NCBI GenBank assembly: GCA_030754315.1
Contig: JASMAO010000216.1
Coordinates: 1-7,653, forward strand
DNA: 7,653 nucleotides
Reading direction: 5' to 3'
Origin: SAR202 cluster bacterium
GTDB lineage: Bacteria; Chloroflexota; Dehalococcoidia; Lucifugimonadales; JASMAO01
A program made the translations under genes and the position numbers. Shown in pieces: positions 1 to 5,791 of the stretch. Each line of letters opens with the position of its first letter. Position 1 is the first letter of the stretch. The notes under the pieces are model-generated. The model was not told where the DNA came from. It was given only the letters and a program-made list of their open reading frames with translations, and made no database searches.

Positions 1-350
1 AGCTGATCGTTAGCGGAATGGTAGCTACAATCTTTTTAATGGGTATCCTTTCGCAAACTTCCTGGTTCATGGGAGGCTTTGGCATTTTGGCCATGCTTGG
101 ACTTTTTATGCCAGTCGTCCACACAAGTGTCCAGGCCGCTATTCAAAGCACCATCCCCGACCACTTGAGGGGGAGAATTTCCGGCTTTTTTATAGTGACA
201 TGGGGAGCATTTCCGATGGGCAGCTTGGCCGCAGGATGGTTAGCACAAACTCTAAGCGTACAAACGTCCACGCTCTACGGAGCACTACTAATGAGTATAA
301 TTCTTGCCGGCCAGCTTGTAACATTCCGATTCATGTGGAAAATGGAATAA
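1..350 (+). CDS. MFS transporter, C-terminal part (5' end outside window)
   Basis: The reading frame is open from the left edge (first full codon at base 3) to TAA at 348-350, so only about 115 C-terminal residues are present. The protein is strongly hydrophobic, with roughly four membrane segments. Between them lies the sequence IPDHLRGRISG, followed by a Gly/Pro-rich helix (WGAFPMGSLAAGW). In the MFS_3/EntS-like exporter group a comparable D-x-x-R/L-GR loop followed by a P-x-G-S/A helix sits between the tenth and eleventh helices, which fits what is left here. Such proteins are inner-membrane, proton-driven exporters of small molecules; the substrate cannot be told. The stop lies 23 bases before the TTG start of the dioxygenase gene on the same strand, so co-transcription is likely. 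The exporter may handle a substrate or product of that enzyme. The family call is fairly sure, the subfamily less so. Confidence 0.85.
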   Translation, partial: LIVSGMVATIFLMGILSQTSWFMGGFGILAMLGLFMPVVHTSVQAAIQSTIPDHLRGRISGFFIVTWGAFPMGSLAAGWLAQTLSVQTSTLYGALLMSIILAGQLVTFRFMWKME

Positions 351-360
351 CATTAACTAG

Positions 361-368
361 GGGAGAGG
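361..368 (+). promoter_or_regulatory. Shine-Dalgarno site that fixes a TTG start
   Basis: GGGAGAGG (extended to AGGGGAGAGG from 359) lies 5 bases before TTG at 374-376. It follows the MFS stop at 348-350. No ATG in the dioxygenase frame lies near it, so this site is the main reason for placing the start at 374. Confidence 0.7.
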
Positions 369-373
369 TCGAT

Positions 374-1162
374 TTGATCACTGCAGAACAAGTATTGCAC
401 TTTGAAACATTCGGGTTTCTTGTGCTGAGGAAATTGCTCTCTGCTGACGAGGTCAACTCAGTACAAAGAGAGTTTGACGCAGTCTGGTTGCGGGCATCAG
501 CCGGACAGCCTTGGTCTGGAGAGAAAACGGAATCCTGCCAGCCATTTTGCGAAACATCGGCTCCCCTGACTAACCTTGCGGTAGACGATAGGATACACGG
601 GACCATAGAGCAACTCCTGGGTACCAGTGCCATATGGGGCGCATCGAATGCAACACGCTTTGTCGGCGATAGCAGTTGGCACGCTGACGACTACGGTGGT
701 CTACTGAAGACCTACCCCGCAATCAAAGCTGTTATGTATATGGACACGGTTGAAAAAGATACCGGCTGCCTCCGTATCATCCCAGGATCACATCACCGAT
801 CTTTCAATAGACCGCTGCGACCGCTGGATGAGCAGAATTTGGACCCTAGCTTGACGCCATTCGGCGTCTCCGGCACTAACACACCAGGCTATCCCATGGA
901 GACTCAACCAGGCGATGTTCTGTTCTTTGACGTCAGAGCCTATCACGGAGCTTTTGGAGGCAGTCCAGGTCGTAGCAACATACAAATGGTATATTTCCCG
1001 GAACCAGCCAACATCGATGAGGTTGAAATCCTACGCAAGATCTATCATGAAACTCAATTCCATCTCCGATTTCCTGAATCATTCCTCAACAGCGACCAAC
1101 CACGCCTCAAAAGCATGGCGTCTAAGTTAGTTGAATTGGGCTTCGAAACAAAAACTGCATAG
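374..1162 (+). CDS. Phytanoyl-CoA dioxygenase (PhyH) family protein A
   Basis: A predicted cytosolic, non-heme Fe(II)/2-oxoglutarate oxygenase of 262 residues. The family hydroxylates an unactivated carbon of a small substrate while turning 2-oxoglutarate into succinate and CO2. The iron triad is visible as H103-A-D105 (in SSWHADDYGG) and H191 (in RAYHGAFGG). R200, nine residues after H191, is the likely 2-oxoglutarate carboxylate ligand. The core strand motif GCLRIIPGSHH (131-141) and PGDVLFFD (179-186) are typical of PhyH. The N-terminus (ITAEQVLHFETFGFLVLRKLLS) is also the usual PhyH beginning, which supports the TTG start at 374 with its strong SD. The same frame is open back to an ATG at 200, but that stretch lies antiphase inside the MFS gene and gives no family-like sequence. 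A GTG at 335 is possible but has no SD. The gene follows the transporter by 23 bases. All active-site residues are present, so it is probably functional; the substrate is unknown. Confidence 0.88.
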   Translation: MITAEQVLHFETFGFLVLRKLLSADEVNSVQREFDAVWLRASAGQPWSGEKTESCQPFCETSAPLTNLAVDDRIHGTIEQLLGTSAIWGASNATRFVGDSSWHADDYGGLLKTYPAIKAVMYMDTVEKDTGCLRIIPGSHHRSFNRPLRPLDEQNLDPSLTPFGVSGTNTPGYPMETQPGDVLFFDVRAYHGAFGGSPGRSNIQMVYFPEPANIDEVEILRKIYHETQFHLRFPESFLNSDQPRLKSMASKLVELGFETKTA

Positions 1163-1204
1163 ATGTCGATTCACGTGATGCCATATACTCTTGTTATAAG
1201 TTTC

Positions 1205-1264
1205 CGGGATCGGATATCTAATATCAGCTAGATACCCGTCGGTGACTTCGAGATGATTCGAAGT
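1205..1264. other. Stem-loops between convergent genes
   Basis: Two inverted repeats lie between the stop codons of the convergent dioxygenase genes A and B. One is ACTTCGA (1245-1251) with TCGAAGT (1258-1264), a perfect 7-bp stem with a 6-base loop. The other pairs TATCTA (1215-1220) with TAGATA (1229-1234), extended by CGGG (1205-1208) with CCCG (1235-1238) across a 6-base bulge. Neither is followed by a T-run on either strand, so they are not classical intrinsic terminators. They might still protect 3' ends or slow polymerase between the two genes. Confidence 0.3.
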
Positions 1265-1317
1265 GTGGGACCTGTTGCCAATTTCCTTCAGGTCTTTGGC
1301 TTTTGGATAACACCTGA

Positions 1318-2196
1318 TTAATTAAACGGTGCAGGTTCTGACAATGGACCAGAGCGTCCCACCAAATCTAAAAATTTGTCACTCGCCCCATGCAGTGCAT
1401 CCTCTGCAATAGGCAAAGCGCGTCCACTCCTCCGAGGCCAAATCGCCGCGTACTGCGACTGGAAAAGGTATCGGGTTCGATCCGAGGTATTAGGCGCACC
1501 ACGATGCCAGGTCTGCGAATCCTGTATGTATATGTCACCCGCTTTACAGAAAGCAGAGACAGGACCTTTTCCATCAAATTCGGGGTTTTCCTGATCGTGC
1601 GGATGTCGACCCGCATAATGACTTCCAGGTACATACTGTGTCGGACCGTACTCTACAGACTCAATGTCAGTCAATGGCATCTGAACCGTAAGCCACCACA
1701 CCCTTAAATGTACCCTCGGATCGTGTCGCTTTATACTCTCGGGTAGAGGGTAATGAAGATCCCCATCTAAATGCCAGGTGTCGATTGACAGCCCTGGCTT
1801 GTTCCGAATAACGTTTTGCCCGACGAATTTCATACCCTTGTAGTAATTGAAGCTCAGGATAGCTTCAGCCAGGCTGAAGATTGGCTCGCGCATCAACATG
1901 TCCCGATATATCTGGTCCAGTTCAATCGTATTTCTGAGAAAGAATGGAATTGCTTCATCAGAGTTGTCTGGTTTTTCCAACTGGACAAACACTCCGTCTG
2001 CTGAGTTTGTAGTGTCTCGCTCTCTTAGGCCTGGATCGCCAAGAAGCTCATCAGTCTTTTGCTTGAGAGCAAGGATCTCTCCAGCAGTAAGCACGTTGGG
2101 AATGTACACATACCCATCTCTGTGAAACTGATCCACTATCTCCTGGGTTTTCTTAGGGCTGAACGGTTCACCAGCCAGTATAGGTGTATCTACCAT
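1318..2196 (-). CDS. Phytanoyl-CoA dioxygenase (PhyH) family protein B
   Basis: A second Fe(II)/2-oxoglutarate oxygenase, 292 residues from the ATG at 2196. The iron ligands are H142-L-D144 (in DTWHLDGD) and H231 (in QTWHRGAPN). R240 or R242 (SDRTRY) is placed to bind 2-oxoglutarate. The N-terminus has the PhyH helix-strand pattern FHRDGYVYIPNVLT (24-37), and YGPTQYVPGSH (183-193) is the core motif before the distal histidine. The frame also offers ATG at 2202, but the SD GAGAGG (complement of 2203-2208) abuts that codon directly, while it lies 6 bases from the ATG at 2196. The later start is therefore preferred. The protein is clearly different from dioxygenases A and C in length and in the sequence around the motifs, so the three are not recent duplicates. 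It points away from the lyase gene across a 300-base shared upstream region and toward gene A. It looks intact; the substrate is unknown. Confidence 0.88.
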   Translation of the reverse strand: MVDTPILAGEPFSPKKTQEIVDQFHRDGYVYIPNVLTAGEILALKQKTDELLGDPGLRERDTTNSADGVFVQLEKPDNSDEAIPFFLRNTIELDQIYRDMLMREPIFSLAEAILSFNYYKGMKFVGQNVIRNKPGLSIDTWHLDGDLHYPLPESIKRHDPRVHLRVWWLTVQMPLTDIESVEYGPTQYVPGSHYAGRHPHDQENPEFDGKGPVSAFCKAGDIYIQDSQTWHRGAPNTSDRTRYLFQSQYAAIWPRRSGRALPIAEDALHGASDKFLDLVGRSGPLSEPAPFN

Positions 2197-2202
2197 AATC
2201 AT

Positions 2203-2208
2203 CCTCTC
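2203..2208 (-). promoter_or_regulatory. Shine-Dalgarno site choosing the second of two ATGs
   Basis: Read on the minus strand, GAGAGG is immediately followed by ATGATTATG. The first ATG (2202) has no spacer, while the second (2196) has the usual 6 bases. This is why dioxygenase B is annotated from 2196. Confidence 0.6.
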
Positions 2209-2267
2209 AGTTTCTCGGCTTTAGTACCCCCAGAATACTTTCGTAAACATACCACATTAGACACGGG

Positions 2268-2278
2268 TGCGGATATCA
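2268..2278 (+). repeat. 11-base direct repeat, copy 1 (TGCGGATATCA)
   Basis: The identical 11-mer recurs at 2476-2486, and its core CGGATATC also occurs at 1211-1218. All three lie outside coding sequence. The function is unknown, but the position on both flanks of the shared upstream region of dioxygenase B and the lyase suggests a possible protein-binding site. Confidence 0.35.
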
Positions 2279-2365
2279 AATGATCGACGAGAGGAATATC
2301 CTGCTGGAGCGTGGTCCTTTCCAAGCTAAGCATCGAGCGGTGCGTCTAAAAAGTCCTTGCCTTTA

Positions 2366-2382
2366 CGTATATTTGTATACGA
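2366..2382. promoter_or_regulatory. Inverted repeat, GntR-like operator candidate
   Basis: CGTATA (2366-2371) and TATACG (2376-2381) form a perfect inverted repeat with a TTTG spacer. The right part, TTGTATACGA (2373-2382), fits the T-N-G-T-A-T-A-C-N-A form bound by many FadR/FCD-type GntR regulators of catabolic genes. It sits about 140 bases before the lyase start and about 170 bases before dioxygenase B, where it could control both. No regulator gene lies in the window, so the assignment rests on motif similarity and position only. Confidence 0.35.
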
Positions 2383-2475
2383 CACCGTCTTCTCTCTGCA
2401 ATATAGACACGGTTTGCACCGGCCTATTATGATCATTGTCAAGCGCTGACTATTTCTTGAACGCCGACATTTAGA

Positions 2476-2486
2476 TGCGGATATCA
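2476..2486 (+). repeat. 11-base direct repeat, copy 2 (TGCGGATATCA)
   Basis: This is the second exact copy, about 35 bases before the lyase start. It overlaps the only weak -10-like sequence there (TATCAT), so a protein bound here would probably affect transcription of the lyase gene. Confidence 0.35.
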
Positions 2487-2521
2487 TAAAAACTTATCCC
2501 GATAATATCATGGAGTCTCAA

Positions 2522-3517
2522 ATGGCTATGCCTCTTAAAGATAGAATCCAGGGCATTCTCCTTTCAATGCCGACTATCAATGATGAGGAGCACAATCTAC
2601 TAACAGACCGTCAACGGGTACACTTACGCTGGCTCATCGATCGTGGTTTTAAAGAAGGATCCGGCGTCTTATTGATCGCGGGCGGAATGGGCGAGGGCTA
2701 CTTTTTGGATGACAACGAGTGGTACACCTTGACGGACTTGTTGGCCGAAGAGGCTCAAGGTAAGGTGGCTACCGGAGTGGGTATATTCGAGCTCAGTGCC
2801 CGGAGAGCTGCCTCCAAGGCTCGATACGCTGCAACCGCTGGCATCGACTGTATTCAAATGGGCCCACCACACTACCTGTTGCCTAACGAACAGGAGGTCT
2901 TTGACCACTACAGGTACGTGAACGACGCTGCGGACATCGGGATTGTCGCCTACAATACCCCTTGGGCCATGCCGAATCCAGGCTTCGATTTTTCCCATGG
3001 TCTATTGGATCGATTTGCAACTCTGGAGCACATGGTCGGGATCAAGTGGTCTACTTCAGACTACCGGCAATTTCTACGCATGATTCATGTTCTAGGCGAC
3101 CGCCTCAATTTCTTCGACAACAACCGGATATTCACTCATGGTGCTCGCATCGGATCCAAGGGGTTTACCGACTTTCTGGGCAACGTAGCTCCAAGGCTAT
3201 CTTTGAAAAAATGGGAACTGGTTAGTCAGGGCCGGTTCGATGAGTGCGATGAGATGGAATCTCGGCTCGAATTCAACCCTGCTGCCAAGGAAATTGGTCC
3301 AGAGGGCATGCCTGCAGCGGGGATGGGAGAGGGGCCTGTGGCACGCATGATGCTAAGAGCCTTGGGTATGGACACTGGCCCAGCATTCCCCGCACAGGTG
3401 TCCCAACCGCCAGCTGTTGTTGAGGCGTACATGCGTTTCGTGCAAGCTAGCGGCATCCTCCAATGGGTAGATTGGGATCAAACTATATTCGACGGATTGC
3501 CTGATACCAAACGGTAA
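2522..3517 (+). CDS. Dihydrodipicolinate synthase / N-acetylneuraminate lyase family protein
   Basis: A predicted cytosolic Schiff-base TIM-barrel enzyme (DapA/NanA superfamily), 331 residues from ATG 2522. These enzymes form an imine between a lysine and a 2-oxo acid, then condense, cleave or dehydrate it. The catalytic lysine is K175 (in MVGIKWSTSD) and the conserved tyrosine is Y144 (in VAYNTPW). The substrate-loop motif is GGMGEG (54-59) instead of the DapA-type GTTGE, so the two threonines that contact the pyruvate carboxylate in DapA are absent. 5-dehydro-4-deoxyglucarate dehydratase-type members also carry a GG-x-GE loop. The protein is longer than the usual 290-300 residues because of a C-terminal tail. 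ATGs lie at 2510, 2522 and 2528; GGAG at 2512-2515 is 6 bases before 2522 and overlaps the first ATG, so 2522 is preferred. It precedes dioxygenase C by 138 bases on the same strand. It is unlikely to be the lysine-pathway DapA; a role in breaking down or making an unusual oxo-acid is inferred. Confidence 0.85.
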   Translation: MAMPLKDRIQGILLSMPTINDEEHNLLTDRQRVHLRWLIDRGFKEGSGVLLIAGGMGEGYFLDDNEWYTLTDLLAEEAQGKVATGVGIFELSARRAASKARYAATAGIDCIQMGPPHYLLPNEQEVFDHYRYVNDAADIGIVAYNTPWAMPNPGFDFSHGLLDRFATLEHMVGIKWSTSDYRQFLRMIHVLGDRLNFFDNNRIFTHGARIGSKGFTDFLGNVAPRLSLKKWELVSQGRFDECDEMESRLEFNPAAKEIGPEGMPAAGMGEGPVARMMLRALGMDTGPAFPAQVSQPPAVVEAYMRFVQASGILQWVDWDQTIFDGLPDTKR

Positions 3518-3655
3518 AAGGGCGCATGCGATAGGCAAATGGGTGCACTACAGAGCAGGGGGGTACAGAGAGCATGGACTACACCTGCCCCAAACTTGTA
3601 TATTAACCAACATCATCCCTGGGCTTAACTCGTCTGTAGGAGAAGAACAGAAGCC

Positions 3656-4420
3656 ATGAACATTACTCAGGCGCTGGATACCCTCGACGCCACTGACAGC
3701 GTCCTCACTGAACAGAGCAAGGCAGAGCTTGACCAGAAAGGCTACACTCTGCTGCCAGGCCTCATTGGGGACGAGTGGCTGGAATCGCTCCGTCGTCGCT
3801 TGGAGAAACTCTGGGAAGAGGAAGGCTCCCTTGCCGGAATGGAGGAGGGAGGAGAGCCAGGCACACGACGCCTCGCCGCCCTTGTAGACAAGGGACAGGA
3901 GTTTGACCGAATCTACACACACCCAAAGATCCTAGCGTTGGTGTATAAAGTCATCGGTCGCGACTTCAAACTCTCGGTCCTGAACGCCCGTGATGCTCTG
4001 CCCGGTCAAGGTCACCAAGAACTGCACACTGACTCATCCGATGAGTACGATGGCCGATTTCACGCATGCAACACTATCTGGTTGCTGGACGACTTTACCG
4101 AGGAGAATGGTTGCACGAGGCTGGTACCGGGTACCCACCGCGCAAAACTTCCGGGCGACGTCCTAAAAGACGTTATGGCGCCTCATCCAGAGGAAGAACA
4201 CCTGGTCGCTCCCGCAGGAACAGTAGCCGTGTTCAACAGCAACATATGGCACGGTGGCACGATTAACCAGACCAAGGGGCAGAAGCGACGGGCACTGCAC
4301 TGCTACTTTACTGCACGCGAGAACAGGCAATATCTCGATCAGCGAGAGTACATACGGAACGAAACTTGGGAGCGCATCTCACCAGCGGCACGCTACATAC
4401 TCGACGTTGAATTGTCGTAG
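3656..4420 (+). CDS. Phytanoyl-CoA dioxygenase (PhyH) family protein C
   Basis: A third Fe(II)/2-oxoglutarate oxygenase, 254 residues. The iron ligands are H124-T-D126 (in QELHTDSSD) and H199 (in NIWHGGTIN). R211 in the KRRALHCYF segment matches the position of the 2-oxoglutarate arginine in human PHYH (an R-x-A-hydrophobic pattern about 11 residues after the distal His; here 12). Further family marks are the N-terminal LDQKGYTLLPGLIGDEWL (25-42), ENGCTRLVPGTH (150-161) and PAGTVAVFNSNIWHGG (186-201). The ATG start at 3656 is supported by AGGAG at 3638-3642, with a rather long 13-base gap. It follows the lyase on the same strand and may share its transcript, although 138 bases leave room for its own promoter. 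All catalytic residues are intact. The strong PhyH match is certain at family level; the substrate is not known. Confidence 0.88.
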   Translation: MNITQALDTLDATDSVLTEQSKAELDQKGYTLLPGLIGDEWLESLRRRLEKLWEEEGSLAGMEEGGEPGTRRLAALVDKGQEFDRIYTHPKILALVYKVIGRDFKLSVLNARDALPGQGHQELHTDSSDEYDGRFHACNTIWLLDDFTEENGCTRLVPGTHRAKLPGDVLKDVMAPHPEEEHLVAPAGTVAVFNSNIWHGGTINQTKGQKRRALHCYFTARENRQYLDQREYIRNETWERISPAARYILDVELS

Positions 4421-4521
4421 GTCCCAGGAAACGTCATGGAGAAGTTCTGGCAAGGGCCAGAAGACCACACGAGACAATGCTTCAGGCGTGTACGCAAGTG
4501 GGAGCGGTGGCTGAGGTAGGG

Positions 4522-4794
4522 CTACTGGTGGTGAACCTGTGTTGAGGTAGCCTGGCATGGGTTTGGACCGTATTTGTTTGGGCCGCCATTACCTTTTCTG
4601 ATAAACCATAGTATCCACCATACCATCCCGGGAACACACCCAAACATAAACTCGAATATCAAGCCTCCCAATTATCAACCCTGCAAGGAACACGATATAG
4701 GTTGCTAGCTGCCACCATCCAGACTTTCCTATGTCGTGTAGTTCTTGGTTCCTAAGGCCAACCAAGGGATGAGGAGCATGCTAGTTGCTAACAT
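4522..4794 (-). pseudogene. DUF805 family membrane protein, frameshifted and N-terminally truncated
   Basis: The minus strand of this intergenic gap encodes recognisable pieces of a DUF805 (YhaH-like) inner-membrane protein in two frames. Frame 1 gives MLLIPWLALGT from the ATG complementary to 4777-4779, but runs to a stop soon after. The next frame, open over 4592-4780, carries the family signature ELHDIGKSGWWQ (WW complementary to 4712-4717) and a hydrophobic stretch ending in FLAGLIIG. The original frame then resumes, open over 4522-4671, with GGLIFEFMFG and WWILWFIRKG. It ends with the C-terminal hallmark GGPNKYGPNP, whose NKYGP part is complementary to about 4569-4583. Two opposite one-base shifts, one near 4740-4760 and one near the GGGAGG run at about 4664-4670, would restore a single frame. 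The amphipathic and first membrane part expected upstream is missing, replaced by an in-frame TGA (4795-4797) and the aldo/keto reductase leader. It is most likely a decaying remnant; sequencing error could explain the shifts but not the missing N-terminus. Confidence 0.68.
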
Positions 4795-4850
4795 TCATAC
4801 ACCTAACAGCGCACGTTGTGGTATGGTCGCGGGTTGAACATGAATGCAGT

Positions 4851-4858
4851 GAGGAGAG
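4851..4858 (+). promoter_or_regulatory. Shine-Dalgarno site of the aldo/keto reductase gene
   Basis: GAGGAGAG lies 6 bases before the ATG at 4865. It favours this start over the ATG two codons later (4871). Confidence 0.65.
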
Positions 4859-4864
4859 CCAAAT

Positions 4865-5770
4865 ATGCAAATGACACCGCTTGGAAAAACTGGACTCACG
4901 GTCAGCCGCCTCGGTGCAGGCCTGGCGAGAATCGGCTACGAGCTAAAGCTGACTGACATCAAAGAGGCTGGACAAGTCCTCAACGCAGCTCTTGACGATG
5001 GGATCAACTTCCTCGACACGGCAGCCTGCTACGACATCAGCGAGGAACTAGTCGGCCACACCGTCGCCCACCGACGTGATGAGTACATTTTGGCGACCAA
5101 GTGTGGACATGTTACCAACGGTGCATCGGGCAAACCATGGTCCGCCCAGACTATCCAAGACAGCATCGACCGAAGCTTGGAGCGGATGAGAACAGACCAT
5201 TTGGACCTTGTGCAGTTGCACTCCTGCGACGGGGACATTCTGAAACGTGGGGAGGCCGTGGAGGCATTGCTGGAGGCCAAAAGGGCTGGCAAGACCCGAT
5301 TCGTGGGCTACAGTGGAGACAACGAGCCGGCGCTGTGGGCCGTGGGAAGCGGCATTTTTGACACCCTGCAGACCAGCTTCAACATCGTGGACCAGCAGGC
5401 ACGTATAAAACTATTCGGGCCTGCTCAGTCCAAAGGAATGGGAATTATCATCAAACGTCCTGTGGCTAACGGAGCCTGGGGAGTGAAGCGCAGTCCCTAC
5501 GAATACGCCGATGAGTACTTCTCTCGAGCACAGGTAGTGGACGGGATGGGGCCGGTTTTACAGGGACCCGATGACCGAATGCTGGCAGCCATGGGATTCG
5601 TGTTAGCGCACCGGGAGGTTGACACGGCCATTGTCGGGACTAGAAACCCGTCCCACATGCGCGGAAATGTCAATCTAGTGGAGAGTGATCTGCCTGTCTC
5701 CGCCGAATTCGTGAAAGAGCTACACCGCCGGTTCGACATGGTCGGTGGGCAATGGGCACAGTTGATGTGA
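4865..5770 (+). CDS. Aldo/keto reductase family oxidoreductase
   Basis: A predicted cytosolic NAD(P)H-dependent (beta/alpha)8-barrel reductase of 301 residues, normal for the family; it interconverts carbonyls and alcohols. The full catalytic tetrad is visible: D51 (in NFLDTA), Y56 (in AACYD), K79 (in LATKCG) and H119 (in VQLHS). The N-terminal MTPLGKTGLTVSRLGAG, the strand GKTRFVGYSGDN (142-153) and the cofactor-phosphate region AIVGTRNPSH (255-264) are also typical. It resembles the group of general bacterial aldo/keto reductases related to YajO/Tas-like and L-glyceraldehyde 3-phosphate reductase-like proteins rather than the short 2,5-diketogluconate reductases. It lies downstream of the lyase and dioxygenase C but is separated by a 444-base gap containing a pseudogene, so it probably has its own promoter. 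It could reduce an aldehyde or ketone made by the neighbouring enzymes, which is inference. Locally it is among the most GC-rich parts of the window. Confidence 0.9.
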   Translation: MQMTPLGKTGLTVSRLGAGLARIGYELKLTDIKEAGQVLNAALDDGINFLDTAACYDISEELVGHTVAHRRDEYILATKCGHVTNGASGKPWSAQTIQDSIDRSLERMRTDHLDLVQLHSCDGDILKRGEAVEALLEAKRAGKTRFVGYSGDNEPALWAVGSGIFDTLQTSFNIVDQQARIKLFGPAQSKGMGIIIKRPVANGAWGVKRSPYEYADEYFSRAQVVDGMGPVLQGPDDRMLAAMGFVLAHREVDTAIVGTRNPSHMRGNVNLVESDLPVSAEFVKELHRRFDMVGGQWAQLM

Positions 5771-5791
5771 GTGGCCAGATGTAACCCATCG

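Larger units (their letters stand above)
2209..2509. promoter_or_regulatory. Divergent intergenic region, no gene seen
   Basis: This stretch separates the divergent dioxygenase B and lyase genes and must hold both of their promoters. I see no credible coding frame in it. It contains a 16-base inverted repeat at 2366-2381 and two copies of an 11-base repeat at 2268-2278 and 2476-2486. A weak sigma70-like pair for the lyase could be TTGAAC (2457-2462) and TATCAT (about 2482-2487), but the spacing of about 19 bases is long. No convincing -35/-10 pair stands out for dioxygenase B. Confidence 0.45.
4421..4864. other. Intergenic gap between dioxygenase C and aldo/keto reductase
   Basis: Apart from the DUF805 remnant on the minus strand, nothing intact is visible. 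Bases 4421-4521 carry no convincing gene, hairpin terminator or repeat. An open frame from 4254 to 4514 overlaps dioxygenase C out of phase and looks like a shadow. The last part, about 4800-4864, must include the leader of the aldo/keto reductase; I could not identify a clear promoter there. Confidence 0.5.

Noticed and set aside
200..373. N-terminal extension of dioxygenase A from ATG 200
   Set aside because: It lies out of phase within the MFS gene, has no SD and reads as non-family sequence. The SD at 361-368 points to 374.
331..633. Minus-strand open frame of 100 codons
   Set aside because: It lies antisense to the well-supported dioxygenase A gene and shows no recognisable domain; a shadow frame.
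1390..1707. Plus-strand open frame of 105 codons
   Set aside because: It is antisense to dioxygenase B, over its conserved C-terminal half, with no domain features.
2669..2998. Minus-strand open frame of 109 codons
   Set aside because: It is antisense to the lyase gene over the catalytic barrel, with no family-like sequence.
3518..3655. Possible terminator or promoter between the lyase and dioxygenase C
   Set aside because: GCAGG/CCTGC and the CGCATGCG palindrome give only weak structure without a T-run. TTGTATATTA near 3596 only partly resembles the GntR-like site, and no good -35/-10 pair was seen.
3548..3922. Minus-strand open frame of 124 codons starting inside dioxygenase C
   Set aside because: It mostly overlaps the dioxygenase C coding strand and its leader. 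The Ser/Leu-rich sequence has no recognisable motif and there is no clear SD.
4254..4514. Plus-strand open frame running past the end of dioxygenase C
   Set aside because: It is out of phase with the dioxygenase for most of its length, and the Arg/Ser/Thr-rich sequence is typical of a shadow frame.
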